64,000 nt of DNA from Pilaira anomala (taxonomy: Eukaryota > Mucoromycota > Mucoromycetes > Mucorales > Mucoraceae), in NCBI GenBank assembly GCA_025716855.1, contig JAIXMQ010000049.1, positions 124,001 to 188,000 on the forward strand, in the 5' to 3' direction. Position numbers and translations under genes: made by a program. Positions 12,547 to 28,915 of this stretch are shown here, in pieces. The notes under the pieces are model-generated. The model was given only the letters and a program-made list of their open reading frames with translations. It was not told the origin of the DNA and did not search any database. Position 1 is the stretch's first letter. Each line of letters starts with the position of its first letter.

Positions 12547-14950
12547 ATGAAAGGTAGAATTAAAAACATCACCCATTATGCATTTCCTAATACAAACAAT
12601 CCATTTGTTTTCCCCAAATCACCCAGTTTTTTTTTAAAGAAAAAACGAGCACTTATAGTTATAAAACTACTACCGTATTACGGTAGCAAATATCTTATAC
12701 TACATTACATATTTAATACTTTTTTTGATAAAGAAAAAGGTGGTATTGTAGACATGATTTTTTTGTTGTAATAAAAAAACTTTGAGCCAATCAAATCATC
12801 GGAAAAGAGAGGAAAAGTGTATTTTTAGGCAAAAATCAGCCATTCCCGACCTTGGGATTTTTTCGAAATTGAGAAATGTGGATGTATCTTGGTATTGAAA
12901 AGGTTTTAAAGCTTGGCTTTTTAACGATATATGTAGAATTTTACGCTTTTTTTAATAATATAAAAATCAAAGTAAAATAGTAACAAATATCTATAGGTAT
13001 TATGAAAAAACAATATACAGTCTTTGTTAGGGCAAGTATATTTTCTACATACAAAATAATAATTCTAAATCAATAGAAGTATGCGCCTTTAAATTATGCA
13101 TCGACTGAATACTATATTGTATAATAGAATAGGTGAAATAAAAGACTTTAATTTGAAAAGAAAGAAATTTGGACCCAAATCTCAATTTTTAGGTCCAAAA
13201 ATCAGGAAAAAAACCAAATCAGGATACAGACGTATTTTGTTAGACAATGTTATATTCCAAAGATGTAGAATTTAAAAACTAAGATTTCTATGCATTTAGA
13301 TTTATTATCTTGTATATAAAAAATATACATGTCCTAATAGAACCTATGCTTTCTCATACAAGCTATTAATATTTATAATTAGTCTGTTTTGATTTTTACA
13401 TCATTAGAAAGAGCGTCAAATTCTACCTTAGACATCAATAAAAATCTAAAGTTTAAAACCATTTAAATACAAAGATATAACTGCATTTCTAATTTTTATT
13501 TTTTTTTAAGCTGTGAAAAAAATTCCATTTTTTAGAAAAATTTGTTAGTCCCCCCCTATGGATTTTTTCAAAATTCAGAAATATCCATAAATCTTTAGAT
13601 TAAAAAGATTTTAAAGCTTGGCCTTTTAATGACACATGTAGAATTTTGCGCTCTTTCTAATGATGTAAGAATCAAAGCTAAGTAATAATAATTATTTATG
13701 TTTATTGTCAGAAAACGAAATAAAGTTTTTATTAGGGCAAGTATATTTTCTGTTTCTGATAATATAAATCAAATTATTTAGAAAGATGCGCCTTTAAATT
13801 CTGTACTTTCTGTATATCATATTGCTTAATGAAATAGTTGATTTAGAGGGACTTTGCTTTGACGAGAAGGTATTTTTTGTCAAAATTTTGATTTCTGGGA
13901 CTGAAAAGCGAGGTGTATATAGACCATGCTACATGCACTCTCCATTTGTAGTGCATGTAAGGAAAACAGTTTTTGTTAGAGAAAGTATATTTTTTACATA
14001 TAAAAAAATATATCTTTATATACAATCATCTGCCCATCTAGATTTAAAATTTTCTGGATATAGTATTGTATAATAAAATAGTTAATATTGAAGGACTTTA
14101 CTTTGACATGAAAGATTACCTGGGCTTAAATATGTGGTGTGTATAGATACTAAAATAGTGCGTATAGTTTACATGAGGCGCGCTTATTTTAGGGGTGAAA
14201 AACAAACGGGGTGTCCATAGTACTTTAAGCGGAGTGAAACGTTACACACCCTATGAAAATAGACTAAGTGCACTACAGATCCTATGGACACCCCGTTTTT
14301 TTACACCTAAAATGGAAAAAAAAATCGAGATATGAACAAAAATTTCTTTCTTGTCAAATTAAAGTCATCTTAAATCAATTGTTCTAATATACAATATGAT
14401 ATACAGTCGATGCAGAATTTAAAGACACATGTTTTCATGTATTTGGATTCATAACTTTAGATATGAAAAATATACATGCCCTAACAAAAACCGTAATTCG
14501 ACTTTCTCATAGTAATCATTAATCTTGGTAATTAATCTACTTCGATTTTTACACCATTCGAAAGAGCGTCAAATTCTATATTAGAAACTATTCAATAATT
14601 TTTGTCTAAAATCTTCATAATCCCAAGATATATCTACATTTAAAACTTTTGAAAAAATCCGAAGGTCGGGACCTGCTGATTTTTACCTAAAAATTCACTT
14701 TTTCCCCTTTTTCGGATCATTTCATTGGCTGAAAACATTTTCCGCTGTGACAAAGACAAAAAAAACCCCCCTTAGCTATAGTACTTCCCTTTTTCTTTAT
14801 TAATAAAACTAATTAAGGTCAGTAAACACGTAAATTAACGTAGGAATTCTGCTTTATAATACAATGGTAGTTTCAAAAGTGTTCAGCTTATTTTTTGAAA
14901 AAAAAAAACTGGGTGGGTGTGATGCAGTTTCATTGAAGTTTAATTTTCCC
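12547..14950. repeat. Foldback-like sub-element with long inverted ends, block 1
   Basis: The left end (ACATCACCCATTATGC, 12568 onward) and the right end (near 14905-14925, reading GGGTGGGTGTGATGC on the plus strand) are imperfect inverted copies that continue inward for several hundred bp, including the CAATCAAATCATCGGAAAA and AAAATCAGC patches. An imperfect hairpin of about 35-bp arms (14186-14220 and 14282-14316), with a perfect 17-bp core around GGGGTGTCCATAG, lies toward the right. No coding frame inside is convincing. Confidence 0.6.
14186..14316. repeat. Inverted repeat (hairpin) inside repeat block 1
   Basis: Arms 14204-14220 and 14282-14298 are perfect reverse complements over 17 bp (core GGGGTGTCCATAG). 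The match extends imperfectly outward to about 35 bp per arm. The 61-bp loop shows no obvious gene. This segment is absent from the equivalent place in block 2, which carries a different, longer hairpin. Confidence 0.8.
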
Positions 14951-14961
14951 CAATTTTTATT

Positions 14962-17030
<2,069 letters not shown>

Positions 17031-17498
17031 TTGTTTAAATAAATAGTTTTTAATAAATATAAAGTTAAAATGAAAATAAAAAAAAAAATAAAAAAAAAAT
17101 AAAAACTGTTTCCTTTTTATATAGAAAATTTATTTAGAATACGATATGTACTTGAAGTCTTTGTTTTTCTTCTCCCCCCTCCAGGTACAAAGTAGGAGGA
17201 AGAATGCTTGCCACTTTGTTGACAACGTAATGTAAATACTGTTATTGTTACTAGCATGTGGCTTGTCGTACGTGTGCTTATCGATATGTAATAGTGGAGC
17301 CATGTTTTTTTTTATCTGGTTCTCTCTCTCTCTTTTTTTTTTTCTTTACAAAAACGACAACAAAGATCTCGACCAAATAACGAAAAAAAAAAAGAATAAA
17401 AAAGAATAAAATAAACTGTTGACTCTTTCTCTGTGTCTTTTTCTTCTTTTCTCACTCTTTTTTTTTTGAAAAAAAAAAAAAAAAAAAAAAAAAAAGCA
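17031..17498. promoter_or_regulatory. Divergent promoter region between mannosidase and sugar transporter
   Basis: This 468-bp region lies between two start codons transcribed away from each other, so it must hold both promoters. It contains long A and T tracts (a 27-nt A run ends just before the transporter start). I do not see a specific factor site I would defend. Confidence 0.5.
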
Positions 17499-20030
17499 AT
17501 GGGCTTCACTATTTCAACAAATACTCGAGTTTATTTTTATTGCTGGTAATGCTCGTATTTATCCATTAGCAGTACTTTTTTTTTTCTTGTGTTCTTACAA
17601 TTCTATAGCTTTTTAGCATTAGGTGGTTTATTAGTAAGGCAAAGCATAAGCAAGTACATTAGCTTATCGTATTAACCTTTTCTTCTTTCAACCACCCCTT
17701 TTTCTTTTTTAGTATGGGTAAAAAAAAAAAAAAAAAATCAAGAAACCACACTTTTATTTTCTCTAATTTTTTTTTTTTTCTACTTTATTAAAAAATTTAG
17801 TTATAATTTCGGTGTATTGACAGGTTTACTATTAATGCCTTCATTTCAACAAGATATGCAAATCATGGATGATGTTACAAGCAGCGCATTAATCAGTGCA
17901 CTTATGGCAGGCGCGATTTTAGGAGCGATTGTGAGCGGACCTTTAGCAGACAGTATTGGACGAAAAGCTTTAATGGCTTTAGGCACGATTATCTTTATAT
18001 TTGGAAATGTGTTACAAGTAGGAGCAGAGAATATAAAAACAATGTACGGCGGAAGAGGTGTAACGGGTGTTAGTCTAGGGTAAAAAAAAAGAAAAAAGAA
18101 AACATATTGTTATTATTTATTATGATTTCTTACCATTCTAAAACAGAATTCTATCGATGGTTGTACCACTTTGTAAAGTATCTCTTTCTTCACCTGACCA
18201 AACCATACACACACACACACACACACATACCCTTCTTTTTTTTTATATCTGTAAACACATGTATATATACTAAGAAATTTAGATAGATCAATCCGAAATT
18301 GCACCAAAAAAGATTCGTGGTAGATTAATGTCTATTCAACAATTTGCGATTGCGTTAGGTACATGTATTTCTTATTGGGTTGATTATGCATTTGTCAATG
18401 TACCTGGATCGACAGGCTGGCGGTAATTTTTTTTTTTTTTAAAGATTACACAAAAAAAAAAAAAAAAAAAAAAACTAACAAAATTAAATAAATATTAGAT
18501 TAGCTTTAGGCCTTCAATTGATTCCAGCATTAGTTTGTTTAGTTGGATTATTATTATTTATACCACAAAGCCCTCGTCATTCAATTGATAAAAACCGAAT
18601 GACAGAAGCATTAGAGACATTATCCATGATTCGAGGCGATGGAACCAAATCTCATAACGATGTATTAATGGAATTCGCTGAAATGAAACAAAACATTTCT
18701 TTTGAACATAAAATGTATAAAGATCACAAGTATAAACGTATCTTTTTATCTGGCGCTGAAAATAATAGAAGACGTCTATTTTTGGGCATGTCTGTACAAA
18801 TATTTCAACAATTGACAGGTGTAATTGCATTATTGTAAGTTTTTTTTTTTAATGAAAAAAAAAAATATTGTTTTTTTTTTGTTAATTACATATACATTTA
18901 TATAGAGTATTTGCCCCTCAAATATTTCAAGCAACTGGTTTAACAGGAAGGGATGCTGCATTGTTTGGTACATGAAATAAACATGAATTTATACTTTTAC
19001 GTGTGCGGATTATTTAACATTTTATTAAAACTGTATATATATATATATATAATATAGCAAATGGATTAAGTGGAACAATTAATTTACTTGCCACCATTCC
19101 TGCCATGATTCTGGTAAGATTAAAATGCGCATACACACACGCACACACACACATATATTAAGATTTTCTATATAATTTTTCTTAGATTGATAAATGGGGT
19201 AGAAGACCCCAAATGATTATTGGAGCAATTCTTTGTAGTATCTGTATTTGTGTATTAGCAGTCTTATCTGCCGTTCACGGGTTTGCATATAATTCATCCA
19301 CATCAGTTCTTCAACCAGATATCCCTACAGTCAATACAGGTAAAAGTGGAAACCCTCTCTTTTTGATTTTTGACGCCAACGAACCTACCATTGGCTTTTT
19401 AATTGTCATGTATGTCAGTGTGGCTGTCTATTCTTGTACTTGGGGTCCCTTGGGTTGGGTCTATCCTGCTGAATTATATTCTCAAGGTGTCAGAGCAAAA
19501 GCACTTGGTATCTCGACTGCTTCCAATTGGTTATTTACTTATGCTGTACTTCAATTGACACCGATCATGTTGGAAGAAATTCAATGGAGAACTTATGTTT
19601 TATTTAGTGTCATGTGTCTTATCATTGCTGTAGTTGTTTACTGGTATTACCCTGAAACCAATGTAAGTAGTTTGTAATTGTTTTATGTACCTTATTTCAT
19701 AACTTTTTTAATTTTTTTTTTATATATATTTAGGGTAAATCACTTGAAGAAGTAGACCTTATCTTTAGTTGTCGTTTCAATTATTATGATGTTGACGTTC
19801 ATCACCCACAAACAGCCGCAGCCGCTTTATTACAAATGGAAAAAGCACAACAAACCAATAATACTCTCTATCGGTTTCCATTTACACCTGAAAGAACTTT
19901 ATCAATAAACAGGCATCATGGTAGAAGATCTTTCTTACCACAGCATAATTTTGCATCGATCACTACTACTACTACTACTACTAAACCAACAAACAATAAC
20001 ACTGTTATTTCTACTATGGATAATTATTAA
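17499..20030 (+). CDS. MFS sugar transporter (hexose transporter family)
   Basis: Eleven exons (17499-17545, 17609-17633, 17713-17717, 17801-18079, 18147-18172, 18287-18422, 18499-18834, 18906-18967, 19058-19113, 19186-19662, 19734-20030) give 581 aa. Family signatures are clear: LGGLLYGYNFGVLTG in helix 1, GPLADSIGRKALM (loop 2-3), VPLYQSEIAPKKIRG, IPQSPRH, QQLTGVIALLVFAPQIF, DKWGRRPQ, GPLGWVYPAELYSQGVRAKA and YYPETNGKSLEEVD. Twelve membrane helices are expected at the plasma membrane, with proton-coupled or facilitated sugar uptake. Exon 3 is a 5-nt microexon; without it the conserved helix-1 motif cannot be read in frame. The C-terminal tail is Thr/Asn-rich. Specific substrate is not visible. 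Confidence 0.93.
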
Positions 20031-20766
20031 GATCCTATTTTTTTTTTATTATATATATATATATATCTATATATAATTTGTGTAATGATACCCCTCCTCC
20101 TTTCTCTCTCTTTCTTTCTTGATATAATAAAAATGTAAATGTGTATATATACAGTGTGTGCGTATGTGTTAAAAAATGGAAGAAAAAAAAAAAGCTTAAA
20201 AAAAAAAATTGTGGGAAAATGAACTTTTAAATCGTATACATAAACTTTTTTAGAATTGAATCGAACAACCTTTGAAAAATCAAGTGTCATTGGATAAAAT
20301 GGATTTATGACCTTCTAAATAAACTTGTTTTCAATTAAGTATACATTAAATGTTTACAGTAAATATTTATTTCTCACTCTCCACTCACTTATCAGTTTCA
20401 AGTTTTTTTGAATTGAAAACTTTTTTTTTCATATCTGTCAGATACATAGGGAATATAATGTTTAGAAGTATACATTGTTTGTTCATATAATTTAATGTAT
20501 AAAGTACGTACTAATGATTTTAATAGCTAATGGATTAGTTCAATCTTCATAAGCTCTTTTTTTTCTTTCTTTTTCTTTTTTACAGCTGATTTGATCACAT
20601 AATTTCTTGCATTAGTTGACAATTTAAAATGATAGTGTACGTGACTTGATGACATGACGGTTAAGATAACAATTTGGTTCTCATGATGGAAAAAAAAAAA
20701 AGACCATTTTATCACTTCTCTCTCTCTTTTTTTTTTCATTTTTTGGTACCAATATATATATAAACA
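20031..20766. other. Intergenic region, no gene seen
   Basis: AT-rich sequence with an AT microsatellite near 20050-20066 and T/A runs. A TATATATAA element at about 20752-20762 is only a few bases from the Yippee start codon, too close to be its TATA box. No coding frame is convincing. Confidence 0.5.
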
Positions 20767-21211
20767 ATGGATAAACGAAAACATCGAAATTATTTAGAAT
20801 CCAATCTATTATTTTCATGTAATTCATGTCATTGCCAAATATTAGATCAAACCTCTATTATTTCAAGAAATTTCCAAGGCAGGGTAAAGTATAGGATATT
20901 GATAAATTCAAATCTACAAGTAAAATAAATTTATAAATGCTTGTTTCCTCCTCTAACTACAGAATGGACCTGCGTATCTTGTAAATCATGTAACAAATAT
21001 AACAGTGGGTACAAAAGAAGAACGTATGTTATTAACCGGTATTCATACAGTAGCAGATATTGTATGTAATCAATGTCAAATCAAGATTGGTTGGAAGTAC
21101 CTAAGAGCATTAGAAGAACCACAAAAATATAAAGAAGGAAAATACATTGTAGAAAAATCAAAAGTATCAAAAGATTATACTAGCTGGGATGATCATTTTA
21201 TTATTATTTAG
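20767..21211 (+). CDS. Yippee/Moh1 family zinc-binding protein
   Basis: Exon 1 (20767-20883) and exon 2 (20963-21211) encode 121 aa, the usual length for the family. The Yippee zinc fold is complete: CNSCH near residue 20 and CNQC near 75 provide the two CxxC pairs, with the conserved ISRNFQGRNGPAYLV, TKEERMLLTGIHTVADI and WKYLRALEEPQKYKEGKY segments. Eukaryotic Yippee proteins are linked to CTLH/GID-type ubiquitin ligase complexes and to nuclear or centrosomal roles; yeast Moh1 is stress-related. The stop codon overlaps, tail to tail, the predicted end of the next minus-strand gene. Confidence 0.93.
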
Positions 21212-21854
21212 TGGATAACTCAGTTAAGAAATCAATACCATTTGCCATTACACCAACATCTATAAAGTTTTTTCTTATTTAATATAATGTTTTTTCTTCC
21301 CCTTATAATAATAATATATGTTTTTTTTTTTCTTTTTACCTCTTTCCTTTTGTTGTCCCCAAGCAGATGGAACCCCGTTATTATTTTTGCCCCAAGCATT
21401 TGTTGGTTTACTCGGTTCATACTTTTCAGGTCTCATCGAAGGGTCTAAGTTGGTATCATGATAAGCCGTCAATGCATCCGAAAAGCCTATATAATAACAT
21501 ATAGAGAGAATTATATATTTTACATGATCTAAAAAACACACACACACACACACAGCGCATCTCTATTTTTCTTACGCATATTCAAAAACTCAACTAATTC
21601 ACCTCGATTAAATCCATTTGCTCCCAGTGATTGTTGTTGTGGTTGAATTAAACCTGAATTTTGAGGTGAAGTCACTGCTGATAATATTGCTGCTCCTGCT
21701 GCTTGTGCTTTTTGATTATTTAATAGTGTTTTATTAGCTGTATTATTATTATTCTCTTTTTTTCCTACTTTTACAAGTTATTTTTCCATATCTTTGTAGC
21801 AAAATTCATTATTTTTTTTTTATATATATTTACCAGCAGAATTCTTTCGTTGTT

Positions 21855-21885
<31 letters not shown>

Positions 21886-22000
21886 TTGCTTTGAGTTATT
21901 CTCTTTTTTTTCTCCCGACTTTTTAGGATGATTACCTGTAACTCTTTTTTGTTTATTTATAATGTAAAACAGTAATATATAAAGTAAATTTACCTGCCAT
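21204..22000 (-). CDS. Conserved-looking Q-rich protein of unknown function
   Basis: Five exons on the minus strand (21994-22000, 21834-21935, 21576-21764, 21340-21486, 21204-21259) give 166 aa; the sum is a multiple of three. The start is MAGNHPKKSGEKKENNSKQ, then a 12-residue glutamine run, an Asn/Ala-rich linker, LSAVTSPQNSGLIQPQQQSL, FNRGELVEFLNMRFSDALT, then a basic Pro/Trp-rich stretch with NAWGKNNNGVPSAWG, and the end MANGIDFLTELSTK. I do not recognise the family. The last exon is my inference: reading through instead gives a lysine/tyrosine homopolymer tail that looks non-coding. The last exon overlaps the Yippee gene by 8 bp. Confidence 0.6.
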
Positions 22001-22243
22001 GATGAAGAAAGAAAGTAACTAAAAGAGTATAAAAGAGTATAAAAGAGAGAGAGAAAAAGGGTTGTGTTATTTGAAAACTCCCAAAAGTTATAAATAAAAA
22101 AGTCGAGTCACATAAAGAGCTCTTTTTTTTTTTTTGATAATTCAATAAGAACAATACGCGCGTTCTGAAGCACTTTTTTGAATAAAACAAGAGGAAGAAA
22201 AAGATTATTTATTGATATGTACGATTTTTTTTTTTTTTTTTTT

Positions 22244-25200
22244 TTACACCAAAGTTTCAAAAGATTCCTTGAGTGCTTTGACTTCAGCAAAGACAGCAGT
22301 AATTCTAGGATCAAATTCTGGAGTAAATACCAAAGTTTCAAGTGTTGTCATGAACCCACCACATTCTTTATAGTACTATAAAAGAGTTTAATAAAAAAAA
22401 AAAAGTAACAAAAAACAAAAAGTATACACTTACTACACGAAGAATCTCTCTATACCATCCAAAGACCCACTTATAAGTCCAACTTGATTCAACATCAGGA
22501 ATAGTTCTGATAAGTTCTTGTAAGACATGTGTAAACTTTTGATAAATGGCCATAAAGACTTCCTTTTGTTCTCTTGATACATTTGCAAGTGAGTTTTCTA
22601 CAATACGTAAAGAATCTAATTCTTGTTGTGCTTCTGCTTCTGCCACTAATTTGAACCGTAAGAATGAGTATACAATGGAAAAAAATAAAAATAAAAAAAT
22701 ATGGACTTACTCTCCGTCATTTCTGTTTCTGCACGCTTCAATTTATTAGCTTCATGAAGTGCTTGGAAATTATCAAGTTTGGCCTTGACTTGAACAACAC
22801 GTGAATTGACTTTACTTAATGTATTCTTCAAGATTTCCCAAATAAAAGATCTATAAGTAATAATATTTTAGTTCAATTGAAATGAATCAAGTCTACTCTT
22901 AACGAAAAAAAAAAAAAAAAACTTACTTTGAGACAAACTTTAATTGATCTTCTTCAAAGATCCAAGTAATAACTGAAGTAGGATCAATTACACGATAATT
23001 CAACAACTTATCCAAAAGGATTCCTAAGAACTGCGTATTATTTTTCCAAAACGAAGCCACGATCTGAACTGTATGAAGACGGCCTTCAGGACTAGCATTC
23101 ACCAACCTCAACACATCCAAGTATCTCTCCACCACATTCAAGATATGCGAGAAACTCTTGGAGCCAACCAACAACAAGCACTGTACAAATATTTCTCGCA
23201 CCTGTTGTGTCTGTTCCTGTTCATTCATCCCTTCAGCCCCAAACTCCTTTTTGAAATTCGACAAGATATCACCTACTTCTTCAACACTCTTCTTGCCTCG
23301 AAGACTGGAGATGATCAATTGTGTCTTTTGATAGAGAGGATCAGCCGGATCCTTGTACTTGAAATCCGGGCCAGGTGCGACAGCAGGAATCAAGGCATGG
23401 AAATAATCAGGAATAATCGACTTGATACGTTCATAATAACTCAATCGAATCTCCTTTTCGAGTGTCTCTCGAATGAAACAGACTTGAGGATGATTTGGGT
23501 CTAATGTTGTTACGAATTCCCATGCTTGCCAGTCCCATACGAATCCAAAGTTACTTAAATGATGTGAGAACCAACACCAAAGACGATAGATACATTCTGC
23601 GTCCATACATGCTAAGCGATCAAATAATGTCTTGACGCCTCGACCTAATGCCATAGGGAACGTAGCGACTTCGGCACGACAGAGTTCAATAAATACACAA
23701 GAATAAAATACTTGACGTACAGGTGGTGTAGGTAATCTTAACATTTGTGAAAAGATGGCTTCAACTAATAAATCAGATAAATTCCATTTTTCAGATTGAC
23801 CTTCTTCTTCTTGATCCTCTTCTTCCTCTTGTTTGATTTCACTATTCGTGTTGGCAGCAGTAGCAGTAGCAGCAGCAGCAGCCAACTTGAAAAAGCCCGG
23901 TTCAAAACTATTTGCAATACCTAACAAATAACGAGCACAATCTTTACGATTGACTTCAAATAATTCCATTGTATCCGAAATAGTTTCTTGCAAGATAAAG
24001 TATTCCAAACTAGCATGATGAGGGATTGAAGGTAAAGAATGACCTTGTTCATCTACCAAGATCTTCATGGTTGAATGAGGTGCAATATAAGTCGTAGAGG
24101 ATGTATGGAGAGCTAAATGAAATCTAGGTAAATCATGTTGAAGAGCCGAGGTGAACTCATGATCATACCACCGATAAAGTTTAGGAATCAAAGGTACATT
24201 CCAACCTTTGCCTTTTAATTCTTCAATCAAGTTCCAGATATGAGCTAATACATCTTGTCTTTCGGTATCATATCGAATGCCATTGTATTGTTTCAAGATA
24301 TCCAATACCGGTACTTGTCCACGCCGTTGCATATAGATCTCAATTTTCTTTAAGATCTGATCTAATTCTTCTGAACTACGTTCACTTAATTCTTTACCAC
24401 ACCAAGGAAGTGTGGCCAAGATCACATAGACAATACAATCTAAGCGTTCACGTAATTGGTTCGGTTGATCTAATGCACTCAATAAATCGTTCAAGAACAC
24501 ACAATAGACGGAAGGTAAAATGACATTGGCGTTGACTAATTCGCCATAAAATCGAAGGAATTGCTTTAATTCAAACCATTTACTTTCCAAGATGCTCTTT
24601 TCCAAGTGTTGATTGAATCCTGTTAATAATTTACCCACGATCTCGGGGCTGGATACGTTTAATAAACCAATTAATGTACCATAGACGGGTGCTTTTGCAG
24701 GAAGTTCTGTCACACTTTTTTTTTGTTTTTTTTTTTTAAAAAAAAAAAATGGATTAGTTGTCATGGTTATATATATATATCTGTATGTTACTTGGTAAAG
24801 TTACCATGCTTTTAATGTATTTTGTACAGTCTCTGGGTACTTTGAATAATCATTATCTAAAATATTCTTCATTTTAGCTAAATTGACTTGCAAGTCAGAA
24901 GAAATCTAACAAAAAAAAAAAAAGTATGTTAGTAACGGTTTATATATATATATAAAATGCTTTTTTGAAATTTACCTTGTCACCAATCTTGATGATTAAA
25001 CCCTTTAAACGATCTTCAATATCTTCTTGTTCATCCTCTTTGGGTTCAGAAGGAGGAGGACGATCATAAGGACGACGCTGGTTATAACCTCCACCACCGT
25101 TATTATTATACTTTCTATCTACTTTAACGTAAGTCTTCTCTCTCTCTTTTAAAACTACTGTATAAAATAATACCTCTGTTGTATCTGTTAGGTCCACCTC

Positions 25201-25354
25201 CACCACGATAACGATTAGGTCCTCCACCACCTAACAAAAAAAAGAAAAAAAGGATGAATAAAAAAAGGATACTAAATAAATAAATGAATAAAAAAACCGA
25301 ACCTTCTTGACGAGGTCTATATCCTCTATTTTCTTCTCTTCCTTCGTAAACCAT
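22244..25354 (-). CDS. CBP80: Nuclear cap-binding protein subunit 1 (CBP80)
   Basis: Eight exons on the minus strand (25303-25354, 25174-25230, 24976-25118, 24805-24905, 22927-24714, 22711-22850, 22434-22645, 22244-22375) give 874 aa. After an arginine/glycine-rich N-terminus (GGGGPNRYRGGGGPNRYNR) comes the first MIF4G domain (IEDRLKGLIIKIGDK, then VTELPAKAPVYGTLIGLLN). Later parts match CBP80: RYLLGIANSFEP, VFYSCVFIELCR, WCWFSHHLSNFGFVWDW, and the C-terminal third MIF4G domain. CBP80 with CBP20 binds the m7G cap in the nucleus and couples it to splicing, export and decay. The RGG-rich extension is unusual for CBP80. An acidic insert after an Ala/Thr run sits near residue 395. The boundary of exon 3 was chosen because the other acceptor would leave a 28-bp intron. 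Confidence 0.93.
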
Positions 25355-25555
25355 ATTTAATAAAAAAAAACGCGTTTTTTTTTAAAAAAAATAAAGAATA
25401 AAGAGTTGTAGAAAAAAAAAAAAAAAAAAAAAAGACTTTTTTTGTTTAGTTTAAAAGGTCAAAGTCACAAACTTTTTATGACAAAAATGCATGTTTATCG
25501 AAAAAAAAAAAAGTGTGCATATAGTGGCTTTTTAAAATTCGTTTTCTTTATTTAA

Positions 25556-26523
25556 ATGTCTTCAAAAAACCGATTAAAGAAACTCGTGCTTCCTTCTCGA
25601 GTGAATAAAAAGGTAGAAAACACAAACTTGAAGCAAACTATTACAAAAGCATTTGAGAAAGAAGATCAACACGTTGACGGAGGTACAAAAAAAAAAAAAA
25701 AAGCTGCTTTATATACATATATAAAAACTAAATGAAATAATACAGAATTCGAATGTCCTTTATGCTTTGAACTTTTAAAACCACCTTTTCCACGTCTATT
25801 GAATCGACTTATAGAGACCGTCAGGAAGAATGAACAAGAATTCAATCAAGAACAAGAAAAGAGACATGCCTTGATTGTTTCACAGTCAATAGAACAAGGA
25901 ACAATCCCCCCTCCCTTTATCAAAAAGAAACCAGGAATATCTAAAAATGATCAAAATAGGATTTGTAGAATGCATAAAGTAGAATTGGAGTTGAAACCAT
26001 TAGGCATCAAAAGGGGATATCCTAGTTCAATTCAATTTGAAAAGATACCAGAAAGAATCAACGTATTTAAAGATGAATTAAAAGGAATTATAGAGGGTCG
26101 AATCAAAAGTGACTATCTAGATCGTGTATTAGCTTCTTATGATGAATTAGGTTCAACGAAAGCAAGACAAATGACTGCTGTTATGGATCGATTTGAAGAA
26201 AGTCTGGTAAGTTTTTTTTTTCTTTCTTTAAAAATGCACCTATTGAAATTTTATATATACAGCCTGGGTATTATGGTCATCGTGGCAGTTTTTATATCAT
26301 GGAAAAATTAAATCAAGTATTTTTAAAGACAAATGAATTAGATAAAACCAAATCAAGTCCATTAACACCGATTGAATACATTCAACAAGTATTAGTACCT
26401 GAAACTGGTATTCGATTAATTAAACAAGATTTAAATTTAATGGATTTAAATGATGCTTCTAAAGTGATGAAAGAAAGTACAGAATATGGAAGTATAGTTT
26501 ATAATAAAATCAAAAAGAAATAA
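25556..26523 (+). CDS. Rtc4-like domain protein
   Basis: Three exons (25556-25682, 25746-26206, 26263-26523) give 282 aa. A basic N-terminus is followed by a CPLCFELL motif that resembles the short CxxC element of fungal Rtc4 proteins, a long charged helix, RICRMHKVELELKPLG, a helical core, and the PGYYGHRGSFYIMEKL segment typical of the C-terminal RTC4-like domain. In yeast, Rtc4 was named from a telomere-capping screen; its molecular activity is not settled. The gene converges on the deubiquitinase gene with only 42 bp between stop codons. Assignment rests on motif recall, so it is moderately sure. Confidence 0.72.
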
Positions 26524-26565
26524 ATAAAAAAAAAAAGAAAAAAGAAAAAAGAAAAAAAAAAAGTA

Positions 26566-28915
<2,350 letters not shown>

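Larger units (their letters stand above)
8107..12945. repeat. Near-identical duplicated core, copy 1 (partner 51535-56415)
   Basis: From 8107 to about 12945 the sequence matches 51535 to about 56415 almost base for base, apart from homopolymer lengths, the transposon orientation and a cluster of substitutions in 11694-11860. Outside these limits the two blocks remain related but diverge clearly. This marks a recent duplication or conversion event within an older repeat family. Confidence 0.88.
7135..14950. repeat. Composite repeat block 1 with inverted ends, nested transposon and small gene
   Basis: The left end (from about 7135, TTTTGATACC... with an ATTACGGTAGCA motif) reappears inverted at about 14680-14950 and in direct orientation at about 12560-12850. 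The block therefore looks like a foldback-type or long-terminal-inverted-repeat element, partly duplicated. It has the same order as the block at 50640-58665: left arm, transposon, small gene, second left arm, inverted right arm. Inside each left arm a degenerate unit recurs with a period near 705 bp (anchor GATGCGCCTT at 7573, 8278, 13082 and 13786). No reverse transcriptase, polyprotein or tRNA-like primer site is visible, so the element is probably non-autonomous. The right end stops within about 20 bp of the mannosidase stop codon. Confidence 0.75.

Noticed and set aside
12547..12771. 74-codon frame with an identical partner at 56018-56242
   Set aside because: The identity follows from the recent duplication and the frame covers the inverted terminal sequence of the element; no coding signature.
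7135..14950. LTR retrotransposon
   Set aside because: No reverse transcriptase, integrase or primer-binding site, and the terminal repeats are inverted as well as direct.
17634..17800. GC-AG intron after exon 2 of the sugar transporter
   Set aside because: It would give an in-frame reading (LLVSYNFG) but with a weak GC donor; the 5-nt microexon with GT-AG borders restores the family motif LLYGYNFG exactly.
24720..24764. Extended N-terminus of the large CBP80 exon (TTNPFFFFKKKK...)
   Set aside because: It is intron sequence read through; a normal acceptor at 24715-24716 joins the upstream MIF4G exon in frame.
25119..25146. Upstream acceptor for CBP80 exon 3
   Set aside because: It would leave an intron of only 28 bp; the acceptor before 25118 gives a normal 55-bp intron.
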